From contig CAWAJW010000015.1 of NCBI GenBank assembly GCA_963782475.1, positions 434,001-498,000 of the forward strand: DNA of 64,000 nt. The letters run 5' to 3'. A model generated the notes under the pieces. It was not told the DNA's origin and did no database searches. It saw only the letters and a program-made list of their open reading frames with translations. This DNA is from CAVQBP01 sp963782475. Lineage in GTDB: Bacteria; Bacteroidota; Ignavibacteria; Ignavibacteriales; Ignavibacteriaceae. The translations under genes and the position numbers were made by a program. Position 1 is the first letter of the stretch, and each line of letters opens with the position of its first letter. Shown here piece by piece: positions 52,219 through 61,252 of the stretch.

Positions 52219-53820
52219 TTGAAAACAAATAATAGAGTGTTAATTTTTGATACAACCTTAAGGGACGGAGAACAATCTCCCGGAGCATCTTTAAATGTTT
52301 ATGAAAAAGTTGAAATTGCTCATCAGCTTCAAAAATTAAATGTTGATATTATCGAAGCAGGCTTTCCTATATCTTCACCAGCGCAGTTTGAAGCCGTTGA
52401 AAGAATAGCAAATGAAGTTGATGTAATAGTTGCCGGTCTTTCACGTGCAAAAGAAATTGACGTTAAGGCTGCGTATGATTCATTAAAGAATGCTAAGCAT
52501 TATAGAATTCATACTTTTGCCAGCACCTCGGATATTCATATAATGGGAAAATTTGCAAGTAATGTGTACGGGAAAACTTTAGAAGAAAAAAGAAAGACAG
52601 TCTTAAAAATGTCGTGTGATGCTGTTGCTTATGCAAAGACTTTTACTGATGATGTAGAATATTCCGCTGAAGATGCCGGTAGAACCGATTTAGGATATCT
52701 TTCTGAAATAGTTGAAGCTGTTATTGAAGCCGGGGCAACAACAGTTAATATCCCTGATACTACAGGTTATAATTATCCCTCGGAATTTGGAGCTAAAATT
52801 GCGGAACTTAGAAGAAGAGTAAGAAATATTGATAAAGCAATTATAAGTGTTCATTGCCATGATGATCTTGGACTTGCAGTAGCAAATTCTTTAAGCGGAA
52901 TTGAAAACGGTGCAAGACAGATCGAATGTACGATTAACGGAATTGGTGAAAGAGCCGGCAATGCTTCCCTGGAGGAGATAGTAATGGCAATCAAAATACG
53001 TAAAGATATTAACAACTGCTTTACGAAAATTAATACCGAAGAAATTTACAATACCAGTAGAATGGTCTCTTCATTTACAGGAATAATTGTACAGCCGAAT
53101 AAAGCAATTGTAGGTGAGAATGCATTTGCTCATGAATCCGGCATCCACCAGGATGGAATGCTTAAGGACAGGCAGACATATGAAATTATAACACCGGATA
53201 GTGTTGGTGTTCCAAAAACTAAAATTGTATTGGGAAGACATTCCGGGAGGCATGGATTAAAATCCCGTCTTGAAGAGCTTGGGTATTCAACATCCGAGGA
53301 GGAGATGCAAAAGGTTTATGATAAGTTTTTAATTCTTGCGGATAAGAAAAAAGAAATATTTGATGATGATTTAAGAATTTTAATGGGCGATGAAGTTCAT
53401 AAAAAGGATAATGAATTTTATGAGCTTGAATATCTTCACGTTACTCTCGGTACAACTTCAATACCTACTGCAGCAGTCAGGATCAAAGCTGCGGATAAGA
53501 TTTTGCAGGAATCTGCAATAGGAGATGGTGCAGTTGATGCTTGTTTTAATGCAATAGAAAGAGCATTAAATGTGAAATCAAAGCTTGAATCCTATAATGT
53601 TCGATCAGTTACCTCAGGAAGACAGGCGCTTGGTGAAGTTATTGTCAGGATCAGGAAAGAAGAAAAATCTTTTACGGGAAGAGGTGTATCAACCGATATT
53701 ATTGAAGCAAGCGCTAAAGCATACCTGCAGGCATTTAACCAGCAGCAGATCTATTTTAAAATGAAAGATGAAGATAAAATAAATGAAGCCTCTTTATCCG
53801 AATTATCTCAGGCAGTATAA
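52219..53820 (+). CDS. leuA: 2-isopropylmalate synthase
   Basis: Condenses acetyl-CoA with 2-oxoisovalerate, first committed step to leucine. DRE-TIM metallolyase motif FDTTLRDGEQSPGASLNVYE, the HxH metal site in VHCHDDLGLAVANSL, the flexible domain, and a C-terminal LeuA dimer/regulatory domain (from ~390; FTGRGVSTDIIEASAKAYLQ), which gives leucine feedback. I chose the TTG at 52219 because GAAAGGG lies seven bases upstream; another in-frame TTG at 52195 would add eight residues. About 533 residues, as expected. Its sister CimA at 55876 shares the fold. Confidence 0.95.
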   Translation: MKTNNRVLIFDTTLRDGEQSPGASLNVYEKVEIAHQLQKLNVDIIEAGFPISSPAQFEAVERIANEVDVIVAGLSRAKEIDVKAAYDSLKNAKHYRIHTFASTSDIHIMGKFASNVYGKTLEEKRKTVLKMSCDAVAYAKTFTDDVEYSAEDAGRTDLGYLSEIVEAVIEAGATTVNIPDTTGYNYPSEFGAKIAELRRRVRNIDKAIISVHCHDDLGLAVANSLSGIENGARQIECTINGIGERAGNASLEEIVMAIKIRKDINNCFTKINTEEIYNTSRMVSSFTGIIVQPNKAIVGENAFAHESGIHQDGMLKDRQTYEIITPDSVGVPKTKIVLGRHSGRHGLKSRLEELGYSTSEEEMQKVYDKFLILADKKKEIFDDDLRILMGDEVHKKDNEFYELEYLHVTLGTTSIPTAAVRIKAADKILQESAIGDGAVDACFNAIERALNVKSKLESYNVRSVTSGRQALGEVIVRIRKEEKSFTGRGVSTDIIEASAKAYLQAFNQQQIYFKMKDEDKINEASLSELSQAV

Positions 53821-53852
53821 ATTATCCGTTTTTATCGAAAAGGAATAATAAG

Positions 53853-55148
53853 ATGGGAATGACAATAACAGAAAAAATATTAGCTAAATCTGCAGGCAGA
53901 TCTAAAGTTGAACCTGGAGAAAATATCTGGCTGAATGTTGATGTACTTATGACGCATGATGTTTGCGGGCCGCCGACAATCGGTATATGGAAAAGAGAAT
54001 TCGGCAGTAATGCTAAAATCTGGAATAAGGATAAGCTGGTGATTTTTCCTGATCATTATATCTTTACAAAAAATCCGCAGGCGAACAGGAATGTCCAGAT
54101 ATTAAGGCAGTTTGCAAATGATTATCAATTAGATAACTATTATGATGTCGGGACAGAAAGATATAAAGGTGTATGTCATATTGCTTTGGCTGAGGAGGGA
54201 TATAATATTCCCGGAACAGTATTGTTCGGCTCCGATTCCCATACGTGTACTTCAGGTGCTTTTGGAATGTTCTCAACCGGAGTAGGGAATACCGATGCAG
54301 CTTTTATAATGGGAACAGGGAAAATCTGGGAAAAAGTTCCCGAGACTTTAAAGTTTATCTTTGAAGGAGAAATCCCCCCTTATTTAACTGCTAAAGATTT
54401 AATTCTTAGGGTTTTAGGTGATATTACGACTGACGGCGGTACATACCGGGCATTGGAATTTGATGGATCTTCAGTTTTCTCTCTTTCGGTTGATGAGAGA
54501 ATGACTCTAACAAATATGGCAATTGAGGCCGGTGCAATGAACGGTATAATTGCTGCCGATAAAGTAATTGAAGATTATGTCAAGGAAAGAAGCAGTAAAA
54601 ATTATGAGATTTTCAATAGCGATAATGATGCAGTTTATAAACAAGTCTATAAATACGATGCCAGCAAATTAGAACCTTCCGTTGCAAAGCCTCACAGTCC
54701 TGATAATTATGATACGGTTAGAAACGTTCAGGGAACAAAACTAACCAAATGTTATATTGGTTCCTGTACAGGCGGTAAGTTTAGTGATTTCGTTTCTGCA
54801 GGGAAGCTGCTGTTTGGTAATAAAGTTAAAGTTCCGACTTTTATTGTTCCGGCAAGCACTAATGTTGCAAAGCAGTTGGAAACGGAAACTATCAGCGGAG
54901 TTTCATTAAAACAAATTTTCGAGAATGCAGGCTGTGTTATTGCACAATCATCATGTGCTGCCTGCCTGGGCGGACCAATGGATACAATTGGACGTGCACA
55001 GGATGGTGAAGTAATAATATCTACAACAAACAGGAATTTCCCGGGCAGAATGGGAAGTAAGAAATCGCAGGTGTATTTAGCATCTCCTCTTACTGTTGCC
55101 TCATCTGCATTAACAGGTGTTATTGCAGATCCGAGAGACTTTTTATAA
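53853..55148 (+). CDS. leuC: 3-isopropylmalate dehydratase large subunit
   Basis: Large subunit of isopropylmalate isomerase, an aconitase-family [4Fe-4S] enzyme of 431 residues (the short, bacterial/archaeal HacA-like type). The three cluster cysteines are all in place: CYIGSCTGGKFSDF, and SSCAACLGG. LFGSDSHTCTSGAFGMFSTG and NRNFPGRMGSKKSQVYLASP are the other landmarks. AAAGGAATAATAAG precedes the ATG. With LeuD it isomerises isopropylmalate and, alongside CimA, probably citramalate. Contrast with the aconitase at 12242, where the first cysteine is replaced. Confidence 0.96.
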   Translation: MGMTITEKILAKSAGRSKVEPGENIWLNVDVLMTHDVCGPPTIGIWKREFGSNAKIWNKDKLVIFPDHYIFTKNPQANRNVQILRQFANDYQLDNYYDVGTERYKGVCHIALAEEGYNIPGTVLFGSDSHTCTSGAFGMFSTGVGNTDAAFIMGTGKIWEKVPETLKFIFEGEIPPYLTAKDLILRVLGDITTDGGTYRALEFDGSSVFSLSVDERMTLTNMAIEAGAMNGIIAADKVIEDYVKERSSKNYEIFNSDNDAVYKQVYKYDASKLEPSVAKPHSPDNYDTVRNVQGTKLTKCYIGSCTGGKFSDFVSAGKLLFGNKVKVPTFIVPASTNVAKQLETETISGVSLKQIFENAGCVIAQSSCAACLGGPMDTIGRAQDGEVIISTTNRNFPGRMGSKKSQVYLASPLTVASSALTGVIADPRDFL

Positions 55149-55169
55149 TATAATTATTGGAGATTAAAA

Positions 55170-55730
55170 TTGGAAAAAATAATAAAAGGTAAAGCTTTTG
55201 TGTTAGGTGATAATATTGATACTGATCAGATTATTCCTGCCGAGCATTTGGTTTACAGTTTAAGCGATCCAGTAGAATCTAAAAAATACGGGCACTTCGC
55301 CTTATCGGGAGTTCCGATTAATTCTGCAGGTTTACCGCAAGGCGGGATATCATTTATTAATGGAGACGGCTCTAAATCAGAATTCAATATTATAATAGGC
55401 GGTTCAAACTTCGGCTGCGGTTCATCGAGGGAACATGCTCCGTTTGCTCTGAGTGTTGCAGGCGCTGAGGCTATAATCGCAGAAAGTTATGCAAGAATTT
55501 TTTATAGGAATTGTGTTGACGGAGGTTTTTTAATCCCTTATGAAACTCCCTTAAAGCTTAATGATAAAATTAAAACAGGAGATGAACTGGAAATTAATCT
55601 AACTGAAAATACTATAAAAAATATCACTTCAGGCGAGGTATATAAATTGAGACCGCTAGGTGATGTTCTGCCGATTATTGAAGCCGGCAACATCTTTGAA
55701 TATGCAAGACTGAACGGGATGATGGTGTGA
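55170..55730 (+). CDS. leuD: 3-isopropylmalate dehydratase small subunit
   Basis: Swivel-domain small subunit of isopropylmalate isomerase, 186 residues. Landmarks are FVLGDNIDTDQIIPAEHL near the start and GGSNFGCGSSREHAPFALSV at about residues 74-93. The start codon is TTG at 55170, supported by TGGAGATTAAAA just upstream; no ATG fits. It follows leuC by 21 bases. The 145 bases to cimA carry an inverted/tandem repeat element. Confidence 0.95.
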   Translation: MEKIIKGKAFVLGDNIDTDQIIPAEHLVYSLSDPVESKKYGHFALSGVPINSAGLPQGGISFINGDGSKSEFNIIIGGSNFGCGSSREHAPFALSVAGAEAIIAESYARIFYRNCVDGGFLIPYETPLKLNDKIKTGDELEINLTENTIKNITSGEVYKLRPLGDVLPIIEAGNIFEYARLNGMMV

Positions 55731-55739
55731 TAAATATTC

Positions 55740-55840
55740 TTAATCTTAATCCTGCTCGTACTCTCAAAATGAGCAGAGGTTAGTAGATTAAGATTAGGAT
55801 TAAAATTAAGATTAGGAGTAAAATTACGAGTAAGAAAGAA
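55740..55840. repeat. Intergenic inverted and tandem repeat between leuD and cimA
   Basis: Left arm TTAATCTTAATC then CTGCTC (55740-55757), right arm GAGCAG (55771-55776) and GATTAAGATTAGG (55786-55798), able to form a long hairpin. Two near-identical 18-base direct copies (ATTAAGATTAGGATTAAA-type, 55787-55804 and 55805-55822) and a diverged third follow. Confidence 0.7.
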
Positions 55841-55875
55841 ATCTATTTTGAATAAATTTTAATTGGATAATAAAT

Positions 55876-57459
55876 ATGAATAAAATAGAGCTATTTGATA
55901 CAACTTTAAGAGACGGAACACAAGGGGAAGGGATCAATCTATCTGTTCAGGATAAATTATTAATCACTCAAAAGCTTGATGAGTTCGGAATTGACGTAAT
56001 TGAAGGCGGCTGGCCTGGGAGTAATCCGCGCGACGAAGAATTCTTTAATAAAGCTCAAAGTTTAAAATTAAAAAATGCACAGTTATGTGCATTTGGTTCT
56101 ACAGCTCGTTCATTGCAAAATATCGAAAATGACACTAATCTTATGGCTCTAATAAAAGCGGAAACTCCAACTGTGTCTATTTTTGGTAAAACATGGAAAT
56201 TACATTCTCAGAAATCACTGAATTTATCTGATGAAGAGAATGAAGAATTGATTTATAATTCAGTTGAATATATACGAAGTAAAGGGAAAAGATTAATTTA
56301 TGATGCCGAACATTTTTTTGATGGCTATAAGGATGATAAAGAATTTGCTCTAAAAATGCTAAAAGCCGCTGAAAGCGCCGGGGCAGATGTAATAGTTTTA
56401 TGCGACACTAACGGCGGCTCTCTTCCGAGCGAAATTTCTTCAATTGTAAATGAAGTAAAGAAACATATAAATGCTAAAATTGGAATACATGCACATAATG
56501 ATAGTGAACTCGGAGTAGCAAATTCACTAGCAGCTGTCGAAGCCGGGGCTGTTCATGTACAGGGAACTATAAACGGAGTTGGTGAAAGATGCGGCAATGC
56601 AAATCTGTGCAGTATAATACCTAACTTAATTCTGAAATTGAAAAAGAATACTCAGCAAAATATTAACCTTGAACATCTAACTTACATCTCACATTTTGTT
56701 TATGAATTAATGAATTTATCACCCAACAGCCGTGCTGCGTTTGTCGGCAACTCGGCCTTTGCTCATAAAGGAGGAATACACGTTAGTGCTGTATTAAAAG
56801 ACAGTAAAATGTATGAACATATTCCGCCTGAAAGTGTAGGGAATAAACAGAGAGTCCTTATCTCCGATTTATCAGGGCAAAGTAATATAAGATATAAAGC
56901 AAAAGAACTTGGAATAGATATCTCGGATAATAAAGAGATAAGCAAAAAAGTAGTGGATTATATAAAAACCCTTGAGCATGGCGGATTCCAGTTTGACGGT
57001 GCTGAAGCTTCGTTCGAACTCTTATTAAGTTCCGAGATGAATAAATTCTCGCCATTCTATAACGTAATCGATTCAAAAGTAAATGTAACATTTGATGATA
57101 AGGGTCATTCTAAATCGGAAGCGGTTTTGAAGGTTGAAGTTGACGGAGAAATAGAACACACTGCCTCTGACGGCGACGGTCCTGTTAATGCACTTGATAA
57201 TGCTTTGAGGAAAGCTCTGTTAAGATTTTACCCGGAAATATCTCTTATAAAACTAGTAGACTATAAAGTTAGAGTATTGGATGAAAAGGAAGGAACAGGA
57301 GCAAAGGTTAGAGTTATGATCCAATCGGGCGACGGCTCTGAAAGCTGGTCGACAGTAGGTGTATCTCCAAACATAATTGAAGCCAGCTTCCAGGCTCTGA
57401 ATGACAGCATCAATTATAAGCTTTATAAATATAATAAAAGTAAAAAACTGATAGCTTGA
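55876..57459 (+). CDS. cimA: (R)-citramalate synthase
   Basis: Condenses pyruvate with acetyl-CoA to citramalate, entry to a threonine-independent isoleucine route. A 527-residue member of the DRE-TIM metallolyase family, distinct from LeuA: FDTTLRDGTQGEGINLSVQD, WPGSNPRDEEFF, FGKTWKLHSQKSLNLS (the last typical of the CimA type), the metal site GIHAHNDSELGVANSLAAVE, and a C-terminal LeuA-type regulatory domain (GDGPVNALDNALRKAL, VGVSPNIIEASFQAL). Last gene of the ilv-leu operon. LeuCD and LeuB can carry citramalate to 2-oxobutyrate, which IlvBN/IlvC then use. Confidence 0.94.
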   Translation: MNKIELFDTTLRDGTQGEGINLSVQDKLLITQKLDEFGIDVIEGGWPGSNPRDEEFFNKAQSLKLKNAQLCAFGSTARSLQNIENDTNLMALIKAETPTVSIFGKTWKLHSQKSLNLSDEENEELIYNSVEYIRSKGKRLIYDAEHFFDGYKDDKEFALKMLKAAESAGADVIVLCDTNGGSLPSEISSIVNEVKKHINAKIGIHAHNDSELGVANSLAAVEAGAVHVQGTINGVGERCGNANLCSIIPNLILKLKKNTQQNINLEHLTYISHFVYELMNLSPNSRAAFVGNSAFAHKGGIHVSAVLKDSKMYEHIPPESVGNKQRVLISDLSGQSNIRYKAKELGIDISDNKEISKKVVDYIKTLEHGGFQFDGAEASFELLLSSEMNKFSPFYNVIDSKVNVTFDDKGHSKSEAVLKVEVDGEIEHTASDGDGPVNALDNALRKALLRFYPEISLIKLVDYKVRVLDEKEGTGAKVRVMIQSGDGSESWSTVGVSPNIIEASFQALNDSINYKLYKYNKSKKLIA

Positions 57460-57724
57460 AATATTGTTAAAAAATAAAAGGGGATTCAATATTATAATGA
57501 AGGATTGATTTATTCCGAATAAAAATTCTCTATATTCTATTGGTACTTAATAAATCTATCCCTGTTATTTCCTCAAGAAATTCTGTTTCAACACCAAACA
57601 TTTTTATAAGAAATAAATTTTATGTAATGAATAAACCTGGTTATTTAATATGTTTAATACTGTGTATTTTTATAAGTGCTTTTAATTTAATAATTTATAT
57701 ATACCAAAATAAAATAGATTAACA

Positions 57725-59146
57725 ATGCCTGATAAATCAGAGCCTATCGATATTAAAAGCATTTATCATGGCTCGGAAATTAACTTCAGTAATTTAGCTG
57801 AGAAATCTCTCGTAGGAATTTATCTGATTCAGGATGGTATCTTCAAATATCTTAATCCTAAATTAGCAGAGATTTTTGAATATACAGTAGATGAATTGCT
57901 GAATAAAAAAGGCCCCAAAGATTTAACCTTTCCTGAAGATCGGGATAAAGTAGGAAATAATATTTCCACCAGGCTAAGCGGTGATGTACAATCTGTGAAC
58001 TATGAATTCAGGGGAATCACTAAAAATAATAAGATAAAAATTATTGAAGTATTCGGCTCACTTGCAGTCTATAATGGAAAGCCTGCCATTTTAGGAACCT
58101 TGCTTGATATTACCGATCGAAAAAATGCAATTGATGAAATTAAAAGAAGCGAAAAAAGATATAAGGATCTGGCTGAAATGCTTCCCCAAATGATTTTTGA
58201 AATGGATTCAACGGGAAAGATTACTTATGCAAATAAAAATGTAATTGAAAAAACCGGGTATTCATCTAAAGAAATTGAAAGTATTTCCGTCTTGCAGCTG
58301 ATCGATACACCCGAAAGAGAAAGAGCTGGCGACGATATTGCAGAAATTTTAAATGGGAATACTTTATACAATAGAGAATTTAATATTTTAAAAAAGAACA
58401 GCTCAACATTTCCCTCGGAGATCAGCGCCAGTCCTATTTATGCTGAAGATAGAGTTATTGGTTTAAGGGGTTTCATAATCGATAAAACGGAGAGTAAAAA
58501 ATCGGAAGAACAATTACGTATTCTTTCCCGCGCTGTTCAGCAGAGCCCGGCATCAGTTATTATAACTGATTTTGATGGAAATATTGAATATATAAATCCG
58601 AAATTTAAAGAAGTTACCGGGTATTCATTAGATGAAATAACCGGTAAAAATCCGAGAATTTTATCTTCAGGGCTGAAACCGGCATCTGAATACGAAATGC
58701 TATGGAAGACAATAAAATCCGGAAATGACTGGAGAGGCGAATTCCAGAATAAAAAAAAGAATGGTGAAATATATTGGGCATCAGCATTAATTTCCCCTGT
58801 TAAAGAAAGTGAGGGAAACATAACTCATTTCCTGGGTTTACAAGAGGATATAACAGAAAGAAAAAGAAATGAAATGGAATTAAAAGCTGCAAAAGAAAAA
58901 GCAGAGGAAATGAATAGGCTGAAATCGGTTTTCTTAGCAAACATGAGTCACGAGCTAAGAACTCCTATGATTGGAATTCTGGGATATGCGGAAACCCTGT
59001 ACAATGAATTAAAAGAATCTCCTTTGAAAGAGATGGCTGGCACATTGTTGAAGAGCAGCAGCAGGCTGAAAGAAACTCTGAATTTGATTTTGGATTTATC
59101 AAGGATTGAAGCAAATAAAATTGAAATTAATTCGATTATAATTTAA
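57725..59146 (+). CDS. Hybrid histidine kinase, PAS and HisKA part
   Basis: N-terminal part of a hybrid two-component sensor. Three PAS domains in tandem (~residues 17-135, 145-260 and 268-390, each ending in a PAC-like element such as GTLLDITDRKNA, GFIIDKTESKK, LGLQEDITERKR), then a coiled coil and a HisKA domain with the phosphoacceptor His409 in ANMSHELRTPMIGILG. No membrane segment, so it is probably cytosolic. The frame stops at SIII, but the next frame continues ISEVLRETVKLFKIAAIEKN and runs into the ATPase domain; a single extra base near 59135-59150 explains the split. Signal unknown. Confidence 0.88.
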   Translation: MPDKSEPIDIKSIYHGSEINFSNLAEKSLVGIYLIQDGIFKYLNPKLAEIFEYTVDELLNKKGPKDLTFPEDRDKVGNNISTRLSGDVQSVNYEFRGITKNNKIKIIEVFGSLAVYNGKPAILGTLLDITDRKNAIDEIKRSEKRYKDLAEMLPQMIFEMDSTGKITYANKNVIEKTGYSSKEIESISVLQLIDTPERERAGDDIAEILNGNTLYNREFNILKKNSSTFPSEISASPIYAEDRVIGLRGFIIDKTESKKSEEQLRILSRAVQQSPASVIITDFDGNIEYINPKFKEVTGYSLDEITGKNPRILSSGLKPASEYEMLWKTIKSGNDWRGEFQNKKKNGEIYWASALISPVKESEGNITHFLGLQEDITERKRNEMELKAAKEKAEEMNRLKSVFLANMSHELRTPMIGILGYAETLYNELKESPLKEMAGTLLKSSSRLKETLNLILDLSRIEANKIEINSIII

Positions 59147-59249
59147 TATTTCCGAAGTTCTCCGGGAAACCGTAAAACTTTTTAAAATAGCAGCCATAGA
59201 AAAAAATATAAATCTGAATTTAGTAATAAAAAATGAGAACCTTACTTCT

Positions 59250-60026
59250 ATGCTTGATAGGAGAATGTTCATTCAGATAATTGAGAACTTAATCAACAAT
59301 GCTATTAAATATACAAATATGGGAAAAGTCAATATAACAGCCAGGAAAAAGATAGAGAATGATAGTGAGTTTTGTATTGTTGAAATAGAAGATACTGGTA
59401 TCGGGATCCAGTCTGAAAATATTGATATTATATTTGAACCATTTCGTCAAATTAGCGAAGGAAATACAAGGAATTTTGAAGGTACAGGGTTAGGACTTAC
59501 CATAACTAAAAAATTTGTTGAGTTATTAGGTGGTAATATTTTTGTAACAAGTAAACTTGGAACCGGGTCAAAATTTACTATAAAATTTCCTTCTGCAGTC
59601 AATCCGCCTGAAAGGGAATATAATGCTAATGAAGAAAAGGGATTCAAAATGGAAGAAAGAAAAATGAACAATTCGCTGTTGCTGGTTGAAAACGACATAC
59701 CTTCAATAGATATCATAAAAATATATCTCCAGGACAGGTATATTGTTGATGCTGCTTTTGACGGCTTAACAGCTCTGCAGATGGCCGAAAAGAAAATATA
59801 TCATGCAATTTTAATGGATATTGATTTAGGTTTCGGAATGAATGGGCTTGAAGTAGCACAAAAAATAAAAAAAATAAAAGGCTATGAAAATATACCCATT
59901 ATTGCTGTTACTGCTTATGCCATGCTGGGGGACAGAGAGAAATTCCTTTCTGCCGGCTGTACTCATTATATTGCAAAACCTTTTGATAAATTTGCACTGG
60001 TTGAACTGCTGGAAGAGATCTTATAG
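59250..60026 (+). CDS. Hybrid histidine kinase, HATPase and receiver part
   Basis: C-terminal part of the hybrid kinase in the shifted frame. The HATPase_c domain has the N box IIENLINNAIKYT (residues 10-22), G1 box IEDTGIGI, F box IFEPF and G2 box GTGLGLTITKKF. A receiver domain occupies ~143-258: acidic VEND, phosphoacceptor Asp190 in AILMDIDLG, Thr in AVTAYAM and Lys in AKPFDKF. The frame is open upstream of the ATG at 59250 to about 59150, so this is not a free-standing protein. Together with 57725-59146 it forms a ~765-residue hybrid kinase. Confidence 0.87.
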   Translation: MLDRRMFIQIIENLINNAIKYTNMGKVNITARKKIENDSEFCIVEIEDTGIGIQSENIDIIFEPFRQISEGNTRNFEGTGLGLTITKKFVELLGGNIFVTSKLGTGSKFTIKFPSAVNPPEREYNANEEKGFKMEERKMNNSLLLVENDIPSIDIIKIYLQDRYIVDAAFDGLTALQMAEKKIYHAILMDIDLGFGMNGLEVAQKIKKIKGYENIPIIAVTAYAMLGDREKFLSAGCTHYIAKPFDKFALVELLEEIL

Positions 60027-60151
60027 AATTACTATTCCTGAATAATTACCAGGCCGAATTACTTTCTTAATTTCCAATCTTTTAATTCCCGTCTTTCATT
60101 TTATCCACATATAATAACTTAAATTATCATCGAAATTACATGATGTTTTCC

Positions 60152-60165
60152 AGGTCATATGACCT
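60152..60165. promoter_or_regulatory. 14-base perfect palindrome, possible operator
   Basis: AGGTCATATGACCT, a complete dyad lying ~80 bases before the PAS membrane protein gene and ~125 bases after the hybrid kinase. It has the form of a dimeric regulator site; no regulator is known. Confidence 0.45.
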
Positions 60166-60243
60166 TATCCTATCATATACATTATATCATTCTTTTCTTA
60201 TTTTCTTCCTCAATAATATATTTCAATTTGCTTTATATGTTTT

Positions 60244-61017
60244 ATGATTAAGAATGATATAAATAATTTTGAATTAATTCTCACACTGGTTTTTATAACT
60301 ATTATTACCGCTGCTGCTTTCATAATTGATATTGTTACGCCTAAAGGATACCTTAACTGGTTCTTTTATTTGGTAATTATTTATTATGCTTCTTTTAAAT
60401 TGCCGAAAAAATATCTTGTGATTCTAGGATACACGGGTGTTGCATTAAATATTATGGGATATTTTCTTTCGCACGACGGGATCGCTCCGGAAATTGCTAT
60501 TATCAACAGGATTATGGGGATATTAATTATTTGGATTATAACTGCACTTTTATACAAACAAAATAAAGAGCATGAATTAAAAGAAGAAATTGAAGATCAG
60601 TTCCGGCTTTTTCTTAATAAAATATCAAGAACCGGCATTGCCTATTTTGATTCCGACGGAAAGATAACCGTTTTCAATAAAAAATTTGCAGTTATTTTAG
60701 GCTATCCTCCGGAAGAGTTACCAGGCAGAAACATTATGGAATTTATTCATCCTAATTACAGAAAAGATTTCTTAATTTTTAAGGAAAAAATTTATTTACA
60801 TTTACAAGAGCCGGGTTCTCTTGAAGAGAAGATAATAAAAAATGATAGAAGAATAACGTCAGTGAATGTTACATTAAACATTACTCAAAATTCTTGCAGC
60901 GACTCTAGATATTTTATCGCTTATTTCCATGAGATCAAAGAGAAGAAAAGGGTGGAAAATAATAGTCCTGATATTATACAGGGAGATGAAATATTATTAA
61001 AAGAAATATCAAAATAG
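60244..61017 (+). CDS. Membrane protein with PAS domain, no output domain
   Basis: A 257-residue protein with an N-terminal membrane part of about four helices (residues ~10-107), a short coiled linker (KQNKEHELKEEIEDQFRLFL) and one PAS domain (~120-235: ISRTGIAYFDSDGKITVFNK, LGYPPEELPGRNIMEFIHPN). It ends shortly after the PAS domain with no kinase, GGDEF or other output domain, so it may pass its signal to a partner such as the adjoining hybrid kinase, or be a truncated sensor. No ribosome binding site of note precedes the ATG. Membrane part family not recognised. Confidence 0.8.
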   Translation: MIKNDINNFELILTLVFITIITAAAFIIDIVTPKGYLNWFFYLVIIYYASFKLPKKYLVILGYTGVALNIMGYFLSHDGIAPEIAIINRIMGILIIWIITALLYKQNKEHELKEEIEDQFRLFLNKISRTGIAYFDSDGKITVFNKKFAVILGYPPEELPGRNIMEFIHPNYRKDFLIFKEKIYLHLQEPGSLEEKIIKNDRRITSVNVTLNITQNSCSDSRYFIAYFHEIKEKKRVENNSPDIIQGDEILLKEISK

Positions 61018-61252
61018 TATTTTTTTTAAGGCACAGCACCTACATTTAAAATGATATGTGAATATAAAAATTTAACTTGCCTATAATATAAAATTGAGCT
61101 AAGTTGAATTAACCTTAAGATTTTTTGGGGAAACAGTTAATTTAGCTTAAAATTCCAAACCAAATAATAAAGAAGTATCTTGATTTAATTCTGAATAGAA
61201 TATCAAAATATAGATATTACTGAAAAAATAAAATCATTCAAGGGAGATCAAT

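Noticed and set aside
57540..57722. Small open frame ending just before the hybrid kinase, with a hydrophobic stretch (PGYLICLILCIFISAFNLII)
   Set aside because: Could be a tiny membrane protein, but there is no ribosome binding site and the sequence is AT-driven; support is too weak.
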